A stretch of DNA of 64,000 bases from Sphingomonas quercus. GTDB taxonomy: Bacteria; Pseudomonadota; Alphaproteobacteria; Sphingomonadales; Sphingomonadaceae. The stretch lies in NCBI RefSeq assembly GCF_018863195.1, contig NZ_JAHKRT010000007.1:180009-244008 (forward strand), in the 5' to 3' direction. Each line of letters begins with the position of its first letter. Positions within the stretch are counted from its first letter, which is position 1. Positions 18,609 to 29,379 of the stretch are shown here, piece after piece. The notes beneath the pieces are model-generated. The model had not been told where the DNA came from. It saw only the letters and a program-made list of their open reading frames with translations, and made no database searches. Position numbers and translations under genes: made by a program.

Positions 18609-20378
18609 TCAGAACCGTTGTCCGGCCGCGGCCGCGCGGGCCTGCAACCGGTGGACAGGCGAACCCGGGCCCGCGCCCTCGGTGGTGCGGAAGCGGGCGA
18701 TCTGTCGCGCCATGCCCTCGGCTTCGCTCGCCAGGCTGCGCGCGGCGGCGGTCGCCTGCTCGACCATGGCGGCGTTCTGCTGGGTGACGCCGTCCATCTC
18801 GCCGATGGCGATGTTGACCTGCTTGAGGCCGGCGGCCTGATGCTCGGCGGAGCTGGCGATTTCGGCGACCAGCGCGTTGACCTCGGAGACGCGGGCGATG
18901 ATGCGGTCGAGCGCCTTGCCGGTCTTGCCGACCAGCTCGACGCCGCTGGCGACCTGCTGCGACGACGCCGTGATGCGCGCCTTGACGTCCTTGGCCGCCT
19001 CGGCCGAGCGCTGGGCAAGCCCGCGCACTTCCGACGCCACCACGGCGAAGCCGCGACCGGCGTCGCCCGCCCGCGCGGCCTCCACCCCGGCATTCAGCGC
19101 GAGAAGATTGGTCTGGAAAGCGATGCCGTCGATCACCGAGATGATCTCGGAAATCTCCTTCGAGGTGCGCTCGATGCCGCTCATCGCCTCAACCGCGTCC
19201 GCGACCACCCGGCCGGACTGTTCGGCCTCCTCGCGCGCGCTCTCCACCGCGGCATGGGCGCTTTCGGCGCGGTCGGCGGTGGCCTGCACGGTGTCGGTGA
19301 TCTCGCTCATCGCGGCGGCGGTCTCTTCCAGGCTGGCCGCCTGCTGCTCGGTGCGGTGCGAGAGATCGTCCGAGGCGAGGCGGATCTCGCCGGCGCCGCC
19401 GTCGATGGCGCGCGCCGCCTCGGCAACCTGGGCGAGGGCGGACTGGAGTGCGTCGGCAGCGCTGTTGAAGTCGGTCTTGAGCCGGGCGTAGGAACCGGTG
19501 AGGTCGGCATCGACCCGTGTCGCCAGATCGCCGTCGGCAAGCCGGCCGAGCGCGTCGCCGATGCTGTCGACGATCAGCGCCGTCTGTTCGGCCTTGGCCT
19601 GCTCGGCGGCGGCGAGCTGATCGCGCAGCTGCTTCATCGCCGTGGCGAGCGCGCCCACCTCGTCGGCGCGCTCGTCAACCGGCACCGGGACGTCCATGCG
19701 TCCGCTGGCGAGTTCGCTGATCGCGCGGGTGATGCTGGCCACCGGCCTGGCAATCTGCTTGACGAGCAGCACCAGCATTCCGGCGAGGCCGGCATACATC
19801 ACCGCCGCAACGACGAGCAGCAGCAGCCGCCCGCGGGTGTGGAGATCGTCGCCCTCTGCCTCGTCACTTTTGAGGAGGCTGGTCTGAGCGGCGATGAGTT
19901 CCGCCGTCGCTTTCGACAGGGAATCATGGGCTTGCCGGGCGTGGCGATGCGTCAACGCTGCGGCTTCTGCGCTGCGTTGCTGCCGGGCGAGATCGGCGAC
20001 TGCGTCGCTCTCCTTGAAGCGCGCATCCATCGCGACCTTGAACCGGTCGAGGATCATCCGGATATCGGGACGATACCGCATCGCGTCGAGCTGCTGATAT
20101 CCGCGCGCTATCGTTGCCTGGGCGTGCCCCAGGTCGGTCTGTGCCTCTTTCATCAAGACCGGGTCGGCCGCCTCCAGTTCGGCGGCGTGAAGCTGGGTGA
20201 TGGCGGTGTCGATTTCCTTCATCACCATGATGCGCGGTACGTGCTCGCTCAGCCCGAGCTTCGCCAGATCGTGCATCGCCCCCAACCGCGAAACCGCCGA
20301 CCACGCCAGGATCAGCAGCAGCAACCCCATGCCCCCGAAGGACAGCATGAGCTTGTTGGCGATACGCAGATTCTTCAC
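18609..20378 (-). CDS. Methyl-accepting chemotaxis protein
   Basis: A 589-aa chemoreceptor with the same layout as its downstream neighbour: TM1 at about residues 8-30, a helical periplasmic sensor with an [12 protein letters not shown] start, TM2 near residue 190, HAMP, and a near-identical signalling tip. It lacks the C-terminal pentapeptide. GTG 20378 is chosen because GGAG lies 8 nt upstream; a TTG at 20405 is in frame. The high similarity of the two signalling domains and the divergent sensors suggest duplication followed by change of ligand specificity. Confidence 0.9.
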   Translation of the reverse strand: MKNLRIANKLMLSFGGMGLLLLILAWSAVSRLGAMHDLAKLGLSEHVPRIMVMKEIDTAITQLHAAELEAADPVLMKEAQTDLGHAQATIARGYQQLDAMRYRPDIRMILDRFKVAMDARFKESDAVADLARQQRSAEAAALTHRHARQAHDSLSKATAELIAAQTSLLKSDEAEGDDLHTRGRLLLLVVAAVMYAGLAGMLVLLVKQIARPVASITRAISELASGRMDVPVPVDERADEVGALATAMKQLRDQLAAAEQAKAEQTALIVDSIGDALGRLADGDLATRVDADLTGSYARLKTDFNSAADALQSALAQVAEAARAIDGGAGEIRLASDDLSHRTEQQAASLEETAAAMSEITDTVQATADRAESAHAAVESAREEAEQSGRVVADAVEAMSGIERTSKEISEIISVIDGIAFQTNLLALNAGVEAARAGDAGRGFAVVASEVRGLAQRSAEAAKDVKARITASSQQVASGVELVGKTGKALDRIIARVSEVNALVAEIASSAEHQAAGLKQVNIAIGEMDGVTQQNAAMVEQATAAARSLASEAEGMARQIARFRTTEGAGPGSPVHRLQARAAAAGQRF

Positions 20379-20711
20379 AGACCGGCTCCACAACAATGCA
20401 AACAAATGGCAGAATCAATTGAGATCATCTATAGAATGAATCATTAAACATTGGTTTGTGGAGAAATGTCGCGAAACCACGGGGCCAGGCGGCTGCGACT
20501 CCACGCTCTGTCGACCGGAACTACTCGCCTGGACTAGTTCGAATGCGCCAAGGAGCCCGCTGATACGGGCGATTCCGCGCTAAGCGATGGGGCGAGTCAC
20601 TGCCATCTTTGGCGAGATTGTCGCGGAAAAACCTGTATTCTGAGGTCCAAGCGGCTTGTGCCTTACGTCCGGAGGCGTATCGGGAGGTCGCACGTCAAAA
20701 GGGGGAATCGC
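20379..20711. other. Intergenic region between divergent genes
   Basis: A 333-bp gap between the chemoreceptor (minus) and the M14 peptidase (plus), which must hold promoters for both. The part next to the chemoreceptor (20400-20460) is clearly AT-richer than its surroundings. I see no hexamer pair good enough to call and no gene. Confidence 0.5.
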
Positions 20712-23651
20712 ATGCAGAAACTCGTCCCGGCCACCTGTCTCGCTGCACTGGCCATCGCGATGCTCTCGACGGCGACGGCGACGCTCGCCGCGCAGGACGT
20801 CGCCACCTCCAGCCAGCCGATGGACGCCGAATATGGCAAGCTGATCGCCCAGCATCTCGTCGACAAGCGCTTCAGCACCGAGCTCGTCGATCACATGCCG
20901 GCGTCGGATACCGTGCCGTCCCCGCTCAAATTCTTCGGCCGTATCCCCGGTACGCCCGGCGAGCTGACCTATGCCAAGGATATCGAGCGCTATTATCAGG
21001 AGCTCGCGCGCACCTCGAAGCGGGTCAAGCTGTGGACGGTGGGCAAGACCGAGGAGGGCCGCGACATTGTCGTGCTGGCCATCGGCGACGAGGCAACGAT
21101 CGCCAATCTCGACCAGAACAAGGCGGCGCTGGCCGCGCTCGGCGACCCGCGCAAGACCAGCGAGGCGCAGGCCCGCCAGCTGATCAAGACGGCCAAGCCT
21201 CTCTACTGGATCACCAGCGGAATCCATTCGCCGGAAACGGGCGGACCCGAGATGCTGATCGAGCTCGCCTATCGCCTGGCAGTGGAGGAATCGCCCTTCA
21301 TCCAGAAGATCCGCAACAATATGGTGACGTTCATCACCCCCGTCCTCGAAGTCGACGGGCGCGAGAAGATGGTCGATACCTATTATTACGGCAAGAAGAC
21401 GGGCAAGCCGCGTCCGCCGATGGTCTATTGGGGCAAGTATGTCGCACATGACAATAATCGCGACGGGATGGGCCAGTATCTGAAGCTCACCCAGGCGATC
21501 ACGGAGAACGTGCTGGAATGGCACCCGACCGTGCTGCATGACCTGCACGAGGCGCAGTCCTACCTCTACGTCTCGACCGGCACCGGCCCCTACAATCCTT
21601 CGCTCGACCCGATCTCCTCGAACGAATGGTGGCTGCTGGCCGAGACCGAGGTCATGGAAATGGCCAAGCGCAACGTTCCCGGCGTGTTCACCTATGGCTT
21701 CTATGACGGCTGGGTGCCCAATTATCTGTTCTGGATCGCCCAGACCCACAACAGCTTCGGCCGCTTCTACGAAGTACAGAGCTATGGCCCGGACGTGCAG
21801 AAGGGCCTGAAGCTGGCGCCGACGGTGACGAGCCGCGAATGGTATCGCGCCAATCCGCCGCTGCCCTCGATCGACTGGGGTCCCCGTAACAACACCAATA
21901 TCCAGGAATCGGCGCTGCTCTTCGCGCTGAACCGGGTCGCCAATGACCGCGAAATCTATCTCGAAAACTATTGGCTGAAGAACAAGCGCGCCATCGACGC
22001 CGGCCGTACCGGCGACGTCAACGCCTGGGTGATCCCGGCCGCGCAGAACGCGAAGCTCAACATCGCCGACATGATCAACGAGCTGCGCCATCAGGGCCTG
22101 GAGGTGAGCACCGCCAACTCCGCCTTCACCGCCGGGGGCGTGAGTGTGGCTGCTGGCGATTTCGTCATCCGCGGCGACCAGCCCTATCGCACGCTCGCCG
22201 ACATGTATCTCAGCGTGCAGAATTATCCGGCCGCCAATCCGCGTCCCTATGACGATACCGGCTGGACGATGCAGTACATGCGCAACGTCGATCTGAAGAC
22301 GGTGAAGGATCCGACGATCCTCACCCAGCCGATGACGCTGCTCACCGCCGATGTCGCGCCGAAGGGCGTGATCACCGGCACCGGCTCGACGATCCTGTTC
22401 AACCACACCGGCGACAACGAGCTGGTGGCGCTGCGCTTCCGCCTCAAGGGCGCGAAGATGGCGGCGGCCGAGCAGCCGTTCGAGGCGGGCGGCAAGCGCT
22501 ATGCCGCCGGCACCTTCATCGTCCAGAACGCCAATCGCGCCGAACTCGACAAGGTCGTTGCCGATCTCGGCATTTCCGGCGAGGCGGTGGCGGCGTTGCC
22601 GGCGGTGCCCAGCCACGCGCTGACCGCGCCGCGCATCGGCTACCTCCATTCCTGGCTGCGCACGCAGGACGAAGGCTGGTGGCGCGCCGCGCTCGATCGT
22701 TATGGCGTACCCTACACCTATTTCGCGGACATCAAGGTGCGCGACGGCGGGCTGCGCCAGAAATATGACGTGATCATCTACCCGACGGTCGGCTCCAGCG
22801 CGCGCGATCAGGTGGTCGGTGTGGCGATGAACGGGCCGGATGCGATCCCGTACAAGAAGTCGGCGATCACCCCGAACCTCGGTACGCCGGATTCAGCGGA
22901 CGATATCCGCGGCGGCCTCGGCCAGGATGGCCTCGCCGAGCTGAAGAAGTTCGTGCAGGCCGGCGGCGTGCTGATCGGCGACGGCTCGACCGTCGAGATG
23001 CTGGCAGATTACGGGGTTGCCCAGGGCGTCGCAGTGTCGGAGCCGTCGCAGCTGTTCACCAAGGGCGCACTGATGCGCGGCGTCATCACCGATCAGTCGA
23101 GCCCGCTCGTCTACGGCTATCAGAACAAGGAGATGCCGATCTACTTCTCGGCAAATCCGGTGCTCTCGGTGAGCGCGGGCGGCAGGGGCATGGGCTATTT
23201 CGACCCCAATGCCCCGGGCGCGCGGCTCAGCCAGAACGTCACGCCGAACGCGGTGATGGAAAAGATCGCGCCGTTCAATGCGACACCGGCGGCACCGGCG
23301 GCGCCGGCCGGCATCGCCGAAAACGGTTCGCCCTTCGGCTCCGCGTTGCCGACCAGCCGCACCGGCGGCGCCGCGCCGACGCAGCTCCCGCGCACCGTGA
23401 TGCAGTTCCCGGCCAAGGCGGACAACATCCTGCTGAGCGGCCTGCTGGTCGGCGGCGAGACGCTGACCAACAAGGCGCTGATCGTCGATGTGCCGGACGG
23501 CAAGGGGCATATGGTGCTTTACGCGATGCGCCCCTTCTGGCGCTGGCAATCGCAGGGCAGCTATTTCCTCGGCTTCAACGCCATCCTCAATTGGGATCAT
23601 CTCGACGCCGGCAAGCCGGCGGCCCCGGCCGCGGCGCGTAGCGGCGACTGA
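20712..23651 (+). CDS. Large secreted M14 family zinc carboxypeptidase-like protein
   Basis: A 979-aa protein with signal peptide (residues 1-27). The M14 domain covers about residues 70-400: HSPE at 172-175 supplies the first two zinc ligands, and HDLHEA at 276-281 supplies the third His; DNNRDG lies at 247-252. The remaining 550 residues include a glutamine-amidotransferase-like alpha/beta region and a C-terminal Ala/Pro-rich linker; their role is unclear. It probably acts on peptides in the periplasm or outside. GGGGGAA precedes ATG 20712. Confidence 0.88.
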   Translation: MQKLVPATCLAALAIAMLSTATATLAAQDVATSSQPMDAEYGKLIAQHLVDKRFSTELVDHMPASDTVPSPLKFFGRIPGTPGELTYAKDIERYYQELARTSKRVKLWTVGKTEEGRDIVVLAIGDEATIANLDQNKAALAALGDPRKTSEAQARQLIKTAKPLYWITSGIHSPETGGPEMLIELAYRLAVEESPFIQKIRNNMVTFITPVLEVDGREKMVDTYYYGKKTGKPRPPMVYWGKYVAHDNNRDGMGQYLKLTQAITENVLEWHPTVLHDLHEAQSYLYVSTGTGPYNPSLDPISSNEWWLLAETEVMEMAKRNVPGVFTYGFYDGWVPNYLFWIAQTHNSFGRFYEVQSYGPDVQKGLKLAPTVTSREWYRANPPLPSIDWGPRNNTNIQESALLFALNRVANDREIYLENYWLKNKRAIDAGRTGDVNAWVIPAAQNAKLNIADMINELRHQGLEVSTANSAFTAGGVSVAAGDFVIRGDQPYRTLADMYLSVQNYPAANPRPYDDTGWTMQYMRNVDLKTVKDPTILTQPMTLLTADVAPKGVITGTGSTILFNHTGDNELVALRFRLKGAKMAAAEQPFEAGGKRYAAGTFIVQNANRAELDKVVADLGISGEAVAALPAVPSHALTAPRIGYLHSWLRTQDEGWWRAALDRYGVPYTYFADIKVRDGGLRQKYDVIIYPTVGSSARDQVVGVAMNGPDAIPYKKSAITPNLGTPDSADDIRGGLGQDGLAELKKFVQAGGVLIGDGSTVEMLADYGVAQGVAVSEPSQLFTKGALMRGVITDQSSPLVYGYQNKEMPIYFSANPVLSVSAGGRGMGYFDPNAPGARLSQNVTPNAVMEKIAPFNATPAAPAAPAGIAENGSPFGSALPTSRTGGAAPTQLPRTVMQFPAKADNILLSGLLVGGETLTNKALIVDVPDGKGHMVLYAMRPFWRWQSQGSYFLGFNAILNWDHLDAGKPAAPAAARSGD

Positions 23652-23666
23652 TCGCGGGCACGACAA

Positions 23667-23702
23667 AAAGGGGCCGGCGGGTTCGCGCCCGCCGGCCCCT
23701 TT
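23667..23702. terminator. Strong bidirectional terminator
   Basis: A perfect 15-bp stem (AAAGGGGCCGGCGGG with CCCGCCGGCCCCTTT) over a TTCGCG loop. It is flanked by A and T runs on both sides and lies between the convergent M14 and MarR-type genes, so it can end transcription from both. Confidence 0.85.
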
Positions 23703-23717
23703 TCATGACCCGAATGG

Positions 23718-24638
23718 TCAGATCGTCTTTAGCGTGCGGATGATCGTGGCCAGGCAGGCGTCGACGCCGGCCGCCGCCCGCTCGGTGAGCGCGATGAACA
23801 CGCGGCGTCCGTCCGTCGGATCGGCGCGGCGCACCAGCAGCCCCTCGTCGCCAAGGCTCTTGATCCAGCGCAGCGCCGTGGTCGGCGGGACGGCGGCGGC
23901 GATACACAGGCTGGATACCGAAACGCCGCGCCCTTCCTTCCGCGCGGCGGCGAGGTCGAGCAGAATGTCCCATGCCGGATCGGCGAAGAAATCCCCGCGG
24001 AAGAACTGATCGCGCACCCGCCGCGCGCGGATGAAGGCGCGGATCGTTGTCGCGTCGACATCCTCCCCGGCGGCGACATCGAGCGTCGTCGTCGCCTCCT
24101 GCGCCGGCGGGTTATCCTGGTGCGTAGTCAGCGCGGCGAGCTGTTTGGCGAGACGGCCGACCTCCTGGGTCAGTTCGACCAGTCGCAGCGTGCCGCCGTC
24201 ATTGCCGCGGTCGTGAAGCCGCTGCCGGCCGGAATTGCGGGCACAGGCGATCGCGATCGCCGCCGCGCTTTCGATCGGCTCCGGATCGGCGAGCAGCGTC
24301 ACGTCGCCATGGTTCAACCGCGCTGCCGCCACGTCGATCAGCGATGCGGGCACGATCACCACGCCGCGATAGCGCCCTTCGCGTGCCGCCAGGTCGATGC
24401 GATCGAGCAGCCGGTCGGCGAGGGCGCCTTCGTCGTTGCGCAGGATCAGGATGACCGTGTCGACATCGACCTGCTGATCAAGCCGGGCCTCCGCCATGTC
24501 GAGCGACACACAATCGACGACACGGGTCCCCACTGCGCGCGCGGCGTCCGCCGTCGCGCTACTTCGATCATCACCCAGAATGAGAACAGTGGGGGCCTCA
24601 TCATAGTCCACGTCGTTCAGATTTCCCACGGCCAGCAT
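23718..24638 (-). CDS. MarR-type winged-helix regulator with receiver-like N-terminal domain
   Basis: A 306-aa protein. Residues about 1-130 alternate beta strands and helices (PTVLILGDD, VDTVILILRNDEG, YRGVVIVPASLIDVAAARL), like a degenerate receiver domain. After a linker come a segment WDILLDLAAARKEGRGVSVSSLCIA and a winged helix (TALRWIKSLGDEGLLVRRADPTDGRRVFIALTE) typical of MarR. It probably binds DNA as a dimer; target genes unknown. ATG 24638 is supported by GAGGAAATC just upstream. A frame open to 24677 lacks a ribosome site. Confidence 0.8.
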   Translation of the reverse strand: MLAVGNLNDVDYDEAPTVLILGDDRSSATADAARAVGTRVVDCVSLDMAEARLDQQVDVDTVILILRNDEGALADRLLDRIDLAAREGRYRGVVIVPASLIDVAAARLNHGDVTLLADPEPIESAAAIAIACARNSGRQRLHDRGNDGGTLRLVELTQEVGRLAKQLAALTTHQDNPPAQEATTTLDVAAGEDVDATTIRAFIRARRVRDQFFRGDFFADPAWDILLDLAAARKEGRGVSVSSLCIAAAVPPTTALRWIKSLGDEGLLVRRADPTDGRRVFIALTERAAAGVDACLATIIRTLKTI

Positions 24639-25057
24639 GATTTCCTCAGTTCCGGTTCCGTTCGCAAGGAATGCCATCGTTTTGGAGGAAAGTCAGTCTG
24701 TTTCCTAGACCGGGACGGAGAGATTGATCCGTACTGAAGGAAATATTCGGGTTCGTTTCGGCGGAGTATCATTTCTGCAAGATAATGATACCGGAGCCGG
24801 AATAATTCTTACCTAAGTCGTAGTGATCTCGTGCTTCTTATGCACCTTAAGTAAAATGAACTTTGGACGGTCGATGCTTCCCGAAGAACGGAGCCCGTAA
24901 TATTGATAAGGTAGATGGAGGCGCCTGCCGTGATGACATCGGTGGCGAACGGCGTGGAATGCTTGGCGCGACAGCCGGCTGCTGAACGAGTTGATCGCCA
25001 GAGGCGTCAGGCTCGGCCGCGGCAGGCTCGCGCGCTCCCGGGCCGGCTAAACCGATA
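24639..25057. other. AT-rich intergenic region
   Basis: A 419-bp gap between the MarR-type gene and a small hypothetical gene. The stretch 24720-24910 is much lower in GC than the rest of the window and contains a perfect inverted repeat (24766-24791). A short plus-strand frame (24915-25118) has no family features and is not called. Confidence 0.6.
24766..24791. promoter_or_regulatory. Perfect inverted repeat, possible operator
   Basis: GTATCATT at 24766-24773 and AATGATAC at 24784-24791, separated by 10 nt, in the AT-rich leader about 130 bp upstream of the MarR-type gene. Such half-sites suit a dimeric regulator, possibly that gene's own product; this link is inference. Confidence 0.45.
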
Positions 25058-25477
25058 TTATCCCGCGACGATCTCGCAGCCGGTCAGTGTCCAGGCGACG
25101 GACGGGTTATCCGTCTGATAGCCCTTCATCAGCAGCCATCCCCGGTCGACCTCATAGCCAGTGACCGTGATGCTGGTACGCTGACGATCATTCCGCGTCA
25201 CCACATCGCCGACCTCGGGAGGCGGAGTGTCGCCGCTCCAGAGAGGCAGCCCGCCGAGGTTGCTGGGGTGGGCGCTCGACGGGGCTTCATATTCGGCCGG
25301 CTCGTAGCGTGGGACGCAGCCAGTCGCGAGGACAAGCTCCGCATCGCCGATGATCCGCGCTTCCGGCACGACGCGCTGCGCCGATCGGGCGTCGCGGCCG
25401 TGCACCCCGCCGACGAAACGACTGAAACCTGCCCGGAAAGCGGATCTGTTATCGCGACCTGTTGAAAAGTTCCGCAT
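25058..25477 (-). CDS. Hypothetical protein
   Basis: A 139-aa frame with no family I recognise. The N-terminus is basic and Gly-rich; the C-terminal 55 residues (EVGDVVTRNDRQRTSITVTG onward) look like a small beta domain. ATG 25477 is preceded by GGGGGA at a good distance; the frame is open to 25594 with no ribosome site. Codon use is less typical than its neighbours, so it may not be a real gene. Confidence 0.4.
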   Translation of the reverse strand: MRNFSTGRDNRSAFRAGFSRFVGGVHGRDARSAQRVVPEARIIGDAELVLATGCVPRYEPAEYEAPSSAHPSNLGGLPLWSGDTPPPEVGDVVTRNDRQRTSITVTGYEVDRGWLLMKGYQTDNPSVAWTLTGCEIVAG

Positions 25478-25793
25478 TTCGTCCCCCGGACTGCACGTTC
25501 CATCGAAACGTACGCCCGCCTTCGTGTCAACTGGCGGTGTGCCGTTGGTCCCGTGATGAGACATTTTCGGCACGGATTTCCTGTGACGCGACACCCGTCG
25601 CGACGACGACGGGCCTCAACAATCATGACCCCTCAGCGCCCTAGTAAATGGCGATCGCTAATTTATCGTTTACTCGCGGGACGATTGATCGGCGCAACGC
25701 GGGCGGGAGACGGCCGCGGCGAGCCGTCCCCGAAATTTGATCGTGCATTGCGGCGATGGCCTTCGAGGCCATTGAGCATGTTCGGGTTCTGAC
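25478..25793. other. Intergenic region upstream of tRNA-Val
   Basis: A 316-bp stretch between the hypothetical gene and the tRNA. It includes a low-GC segment around 25625-25680 (with GCGATCGC). No gene, repeat or promoter is clear. Confidence 0.5.
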
Positions 25794-25869
25794 TGGTGGG
25801 CGGTGACGGGCTCGAACCGCCGACCCTCTCGGTGTAAACGAGATGCTCTACCAACTGAGCTAACCGCCC
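25794..25869 (-). tRNA. tRNA-Val (UAC)
   Basis: Acceptor GGGCGGT (5' at 25869) pairs with ACCGCCC, and the D arm is GCTC/GAGC. The anticodon loop is TTTACAC with stem TCTCG/CGAGA (anticodon UAC). The T-loop is TTCGAGC and the CCA is encoded at 25796-25794. Confidence 0.95.
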
Positions 25870-26030
25870 GCGCGGACCTTTGTCGGCGCCGTTCGTCTGA
25901 CGGCGCGATAGAGCGGATCGCGATCGAGGTAAACAGGCTCTCGCCCCGCTTTGTGAGAACGCCTCTGCAACGGTTGGAACGGCGGCTCGTCATGGCCGGT
26001 TCTTGGCTCTCCCGCGTAATGGAGATGCTC

Positions 26031-26608
26031 GTGGCAGACCAGCAGACCGATGACGCCCCACTCACCGCATCGAAGCGAAGCGAGGCCGTCGACGAAGCAA
26101 CCGAGGCATTGATTGAGCCCAAGGGCGACGCGCTGGTCGGTCGCGCCGTGACGATCAACCGGCCGCGCAGCGAACTCTATGCCTATTGGCGCGATTTTTC
26201 GAACCTCGCCACCGTCATGGAGAATGTCGAGCGTATCGACATTCTCGACGAGCGGCGCTCCCACTGGGTGGTGAAGGCGCCGGGCGGGCGCACGGTGGAA
26301 TGGACCGCCGCGATCACCGAGGAGCAGGAGGGCCGCATGATCGCCTGGGCGTCGGAGGAGGGCGCGGAGGTGCCGAACAGCGGCCGCGTCGATTTCCGCG
26401 ACGCGGGCGCGCGTGGCACCGTCGTCACCGCGACGATTCTCTATGATCCGCCGGCCGGCACGATCGGCAAGCTGATCGCCAAGCTGTTCCAGCGCGAGCC
26501 CGGCATCCAGGCGCGCCGCGACCTGCGGCGCTTCAAGCAACTCATGGAAACCGGCGAGATCGCCACCGGCGCGCGCAACCGCGCCGAACTTGAGAAGGAA
26601 CAGAATTG

Positions 26609-26609
<1 letters not shown>
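26031..26609 (+). CDS. SRPBCC family (cyclase/dehydrase-like) protein
   Basis: A 192-aa START-like protein. The domain begins at about residue 40 with [20 protein letters not shown], followed by [15 protein letters not shown] and a [15 protein letters not shown] strand pair. Such folds hold hydrophobic ligands; the ligand is unknown. I choose GTG 26031 because GGAG lies 6 nt upstream; ATGs at 25992, 26019 and 26025 are in frame. Its stop overlaps the next ATG (ATGA), making the first gene of a three-gene operon. Confidence 0.8.
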
Positions 26610-27793
<1,184 letters not shown>

Positions 27794-27806
27794 CAGGAGA
27801 GACCCA

Positions 27807-28586
27807 ATGGCTAACAAATTCGGGATCATCACCGGCGCCTCGACCGGCATCGGGCTGGAGCTGGCCAGGCTGGCGCTGGCCGATGGCTATGATCTGCTGG
27901 TCGCTGCCGACACGCCCTTCGTCGATATCGGCGCGGGGCTGGGCGGGCTCGGCGGGTCCGTGGAGACGCTGGAGGTCGATCTGTCGACGATCGACGGTGT
28001 CGACCAGCTGCTCGAGGCGGCGGGCAACCGGCCGATCGACCTGCTCTGCGCGAATGCGGGACATGGGCTCGGCCACGCTTTCCTTGACCAGCAGGTCAGC
28101 GAGTGGCGGCACGTCATCGAGACCAATATCACCGGCACGCTGTACCTGCTTCAGCGGGTGTTGAAGCCGATGGTTGCGCGCAATGACGGCAAGGTGCTGG
28201 TGACGGGATCGATCGCCGGTTTCATGCCCGGCACGTTCCAGGCGGTTTATAACGGCAGCAAGGCGTTCGTGGACAGTTTCGTCGATGCGATCCGCAACGA
28301 ACTCAAGGACAGTGACGGCATCACCATCACCACGCTGATGCCCGGTCCGACGGAGACCGAGTTCTTCCATCGCGCCGGCATGGACGACACCAAGGTCGGC
28401 CAGCAGGCCAAGGACGATCCTGCCGATGTCGCCAGGACCGGGTGGGATGCGCTGATGTCCGGCAAGGCGGATATCGTCCACGGCCTGAAGAACAAGTTGC
28501 AGGTCGCGGCCAGTCGCGTCCTTCCGGAGAAGGTCACGGCGCAGATGCATCGTAACCTCGCCGAGCCCGGCAGCGGGGAGAACTGA
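27807..28586 (+). CDS. SDR family oxidoreductase
   Basis: A 259-aa short-chain dehydrogenase. The cofactor motif is GASTGIG at residues 9-15, NAG follows strand 4, and the catalytic set is Ser in TGSIAG and YNGSK. The lack of an acidic residue right after strand 2 leaves NAD/NADP choice open. GGAGAGACC precedes the ATG, 13 nt after the dehydrogenase stop, so it is the last gene of the operon. Confidence 0.93.
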   Translation: MANKFGIITGASTGIGLELARLALADGYDLLVAADTPFVDIGAGLGGLGGSVETLEVDLSTIDGVDQLLEAAGNRPIDLLCANAGHGLGHAFLDQQVSEWRHVIETNITGTLYLLQRVLKPMVARNDGKVLVTGSIAGFMPGTFQAVYNGSKAFVDSFVDAIRNELKDSDGITITTLMPGPTETEFFHRAGMDDTKVGQQAKDDPADVARTGWDALMSGKADIVHGLKNKLQVAASRVLPEKVTAQMHRNLAEPGSGEN

Positions 28587-28630
28587 CGCCGGTTTGGCCT
28601 CACCCCGTTCGGTCGCCATAGAGCGGCCGG

Positions 28631-28807
28631 ATGGGGATGGCGGATCCCGAGCGGAGTCCTCAGACGTTGCTCGAGGCGGTCGTGATGATCGACGGCACGG
28701 GCATCGTCGTCGGCTGGAGCCCGAGGGCTGGCAGATGTTCGGGACAGTCGGCAGCCGACGCATGCGGGCGTTCGACGAGCGGGTTGATCGTGCCCGCGCG
28801 CTATCGC
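28631..28807 (+). pseudogene. Remnant of a PAS-domain protein
   Basis: About 59 codons read LLEAVVMIDGTGIVVGW, an SAADACGR stretch and LIVPARYR, which match the successive blocks of a PAS domain (...MDADGRI.GW..A, ..A.GR, LIVP..YR). The segment between has lost the expected pattern (PRAGRCSGQS), as if decayed or frameshifted. Past LIVPARYR the match stops and the frame runs antisense to the next gene. No downstream kinase or cyclase domain exists. Confidence 0.5.
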
Positions 28808-28840
28808 GTTCCCGGTGGAACTGGCGATCGCGCCGCCGGC

Positions 28841-29254
28841 TCAATAACGCTTGAGCAGCCGCTCGACGGTCCGGCAGGTGGTCTTCTCCTTGCCTTCGGA
28901 GAGACCGCGAATGTCCTGCTCCAGGGCATCGCGGATGGCCGCGATCTGGGCGTCGGTGAGATGCTCGATGCCGACAAACTCCTCACGGGCCTTGTCCAGC
29001 GCGCGCAGAATCTCGTCGAGCTTTGCCTGCATCGCGGCGCCATCGCGGTTCTGGCTGTTCTGGATAAGGAACACGGCGAGGAAGGTGAGCACCGTCGTTG
29101 CCGTGTTTACGATCAGCTGCCACGTATCCGAATAATGCAGGAACGGGCCGCTGAGCGCCCAGATGACGATCAACAAGGTCGAGACGATGAACGCCATCGG
29201 CTGTCCCATCATCTGGGCGGACTTGGTGGCAATGTTCGTGAAAAACCTGTCCAT
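28841..29254 (-). CDS. Low-affinity iron permease family membrane protein
   Basis: A 137-aa protein with two membrane helices (about residues 20-36 and 50-66). It carries the NTATTVLTFLAVFLIQNSQNRD block typical of the low-affinity iron permease family (PF04120). The cytoplasmic C-terminal half holds a helical LDEILRALDKAREEFVG segment. The family name comes from yeast Fet4; iron transport by the short bacterial forms is unproven. GGAGAAGACG precedes ATG 29254. Confidence 0.85.
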   Translation of the reverse strand: MDRFFTNIATKSAQMMGQPMAFIVSTLLIVIWALSGPFLHYSDTWQLIVNTATTVLTFLAVFLIQNSQNRDGAAMQAKLDEILRALDKAREEFVGIEHLTDAQIAAIRDALEQDIRGLSEGKEKTTCRTVERLLKRY

Positions 29255-29379
29255 CGTCTTCTCCTGGCGCACGGGGTGAAAACTCGGCAGCACCGGGATA
29301 GGTTCAATGGCGAAACGATGGGGGGTCGGGCGCCGTCGAACACCCGGCAACCGATCGCGGGCAGGGAGGTTGAGGGGCC

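Noticed and set aside
20580..22649. Long minus-strand frame (689 codons)
   Set aside because: Antisense to the M14 peptidase, low-complexity translation; the plus frame has signal peptide and zinc motif.
24915..25118. Short plus-strand frame in the intergenic region
   Set aside because: 67 codons, Arg/Pro/Gln-rich, no ribosome site, no family feature.
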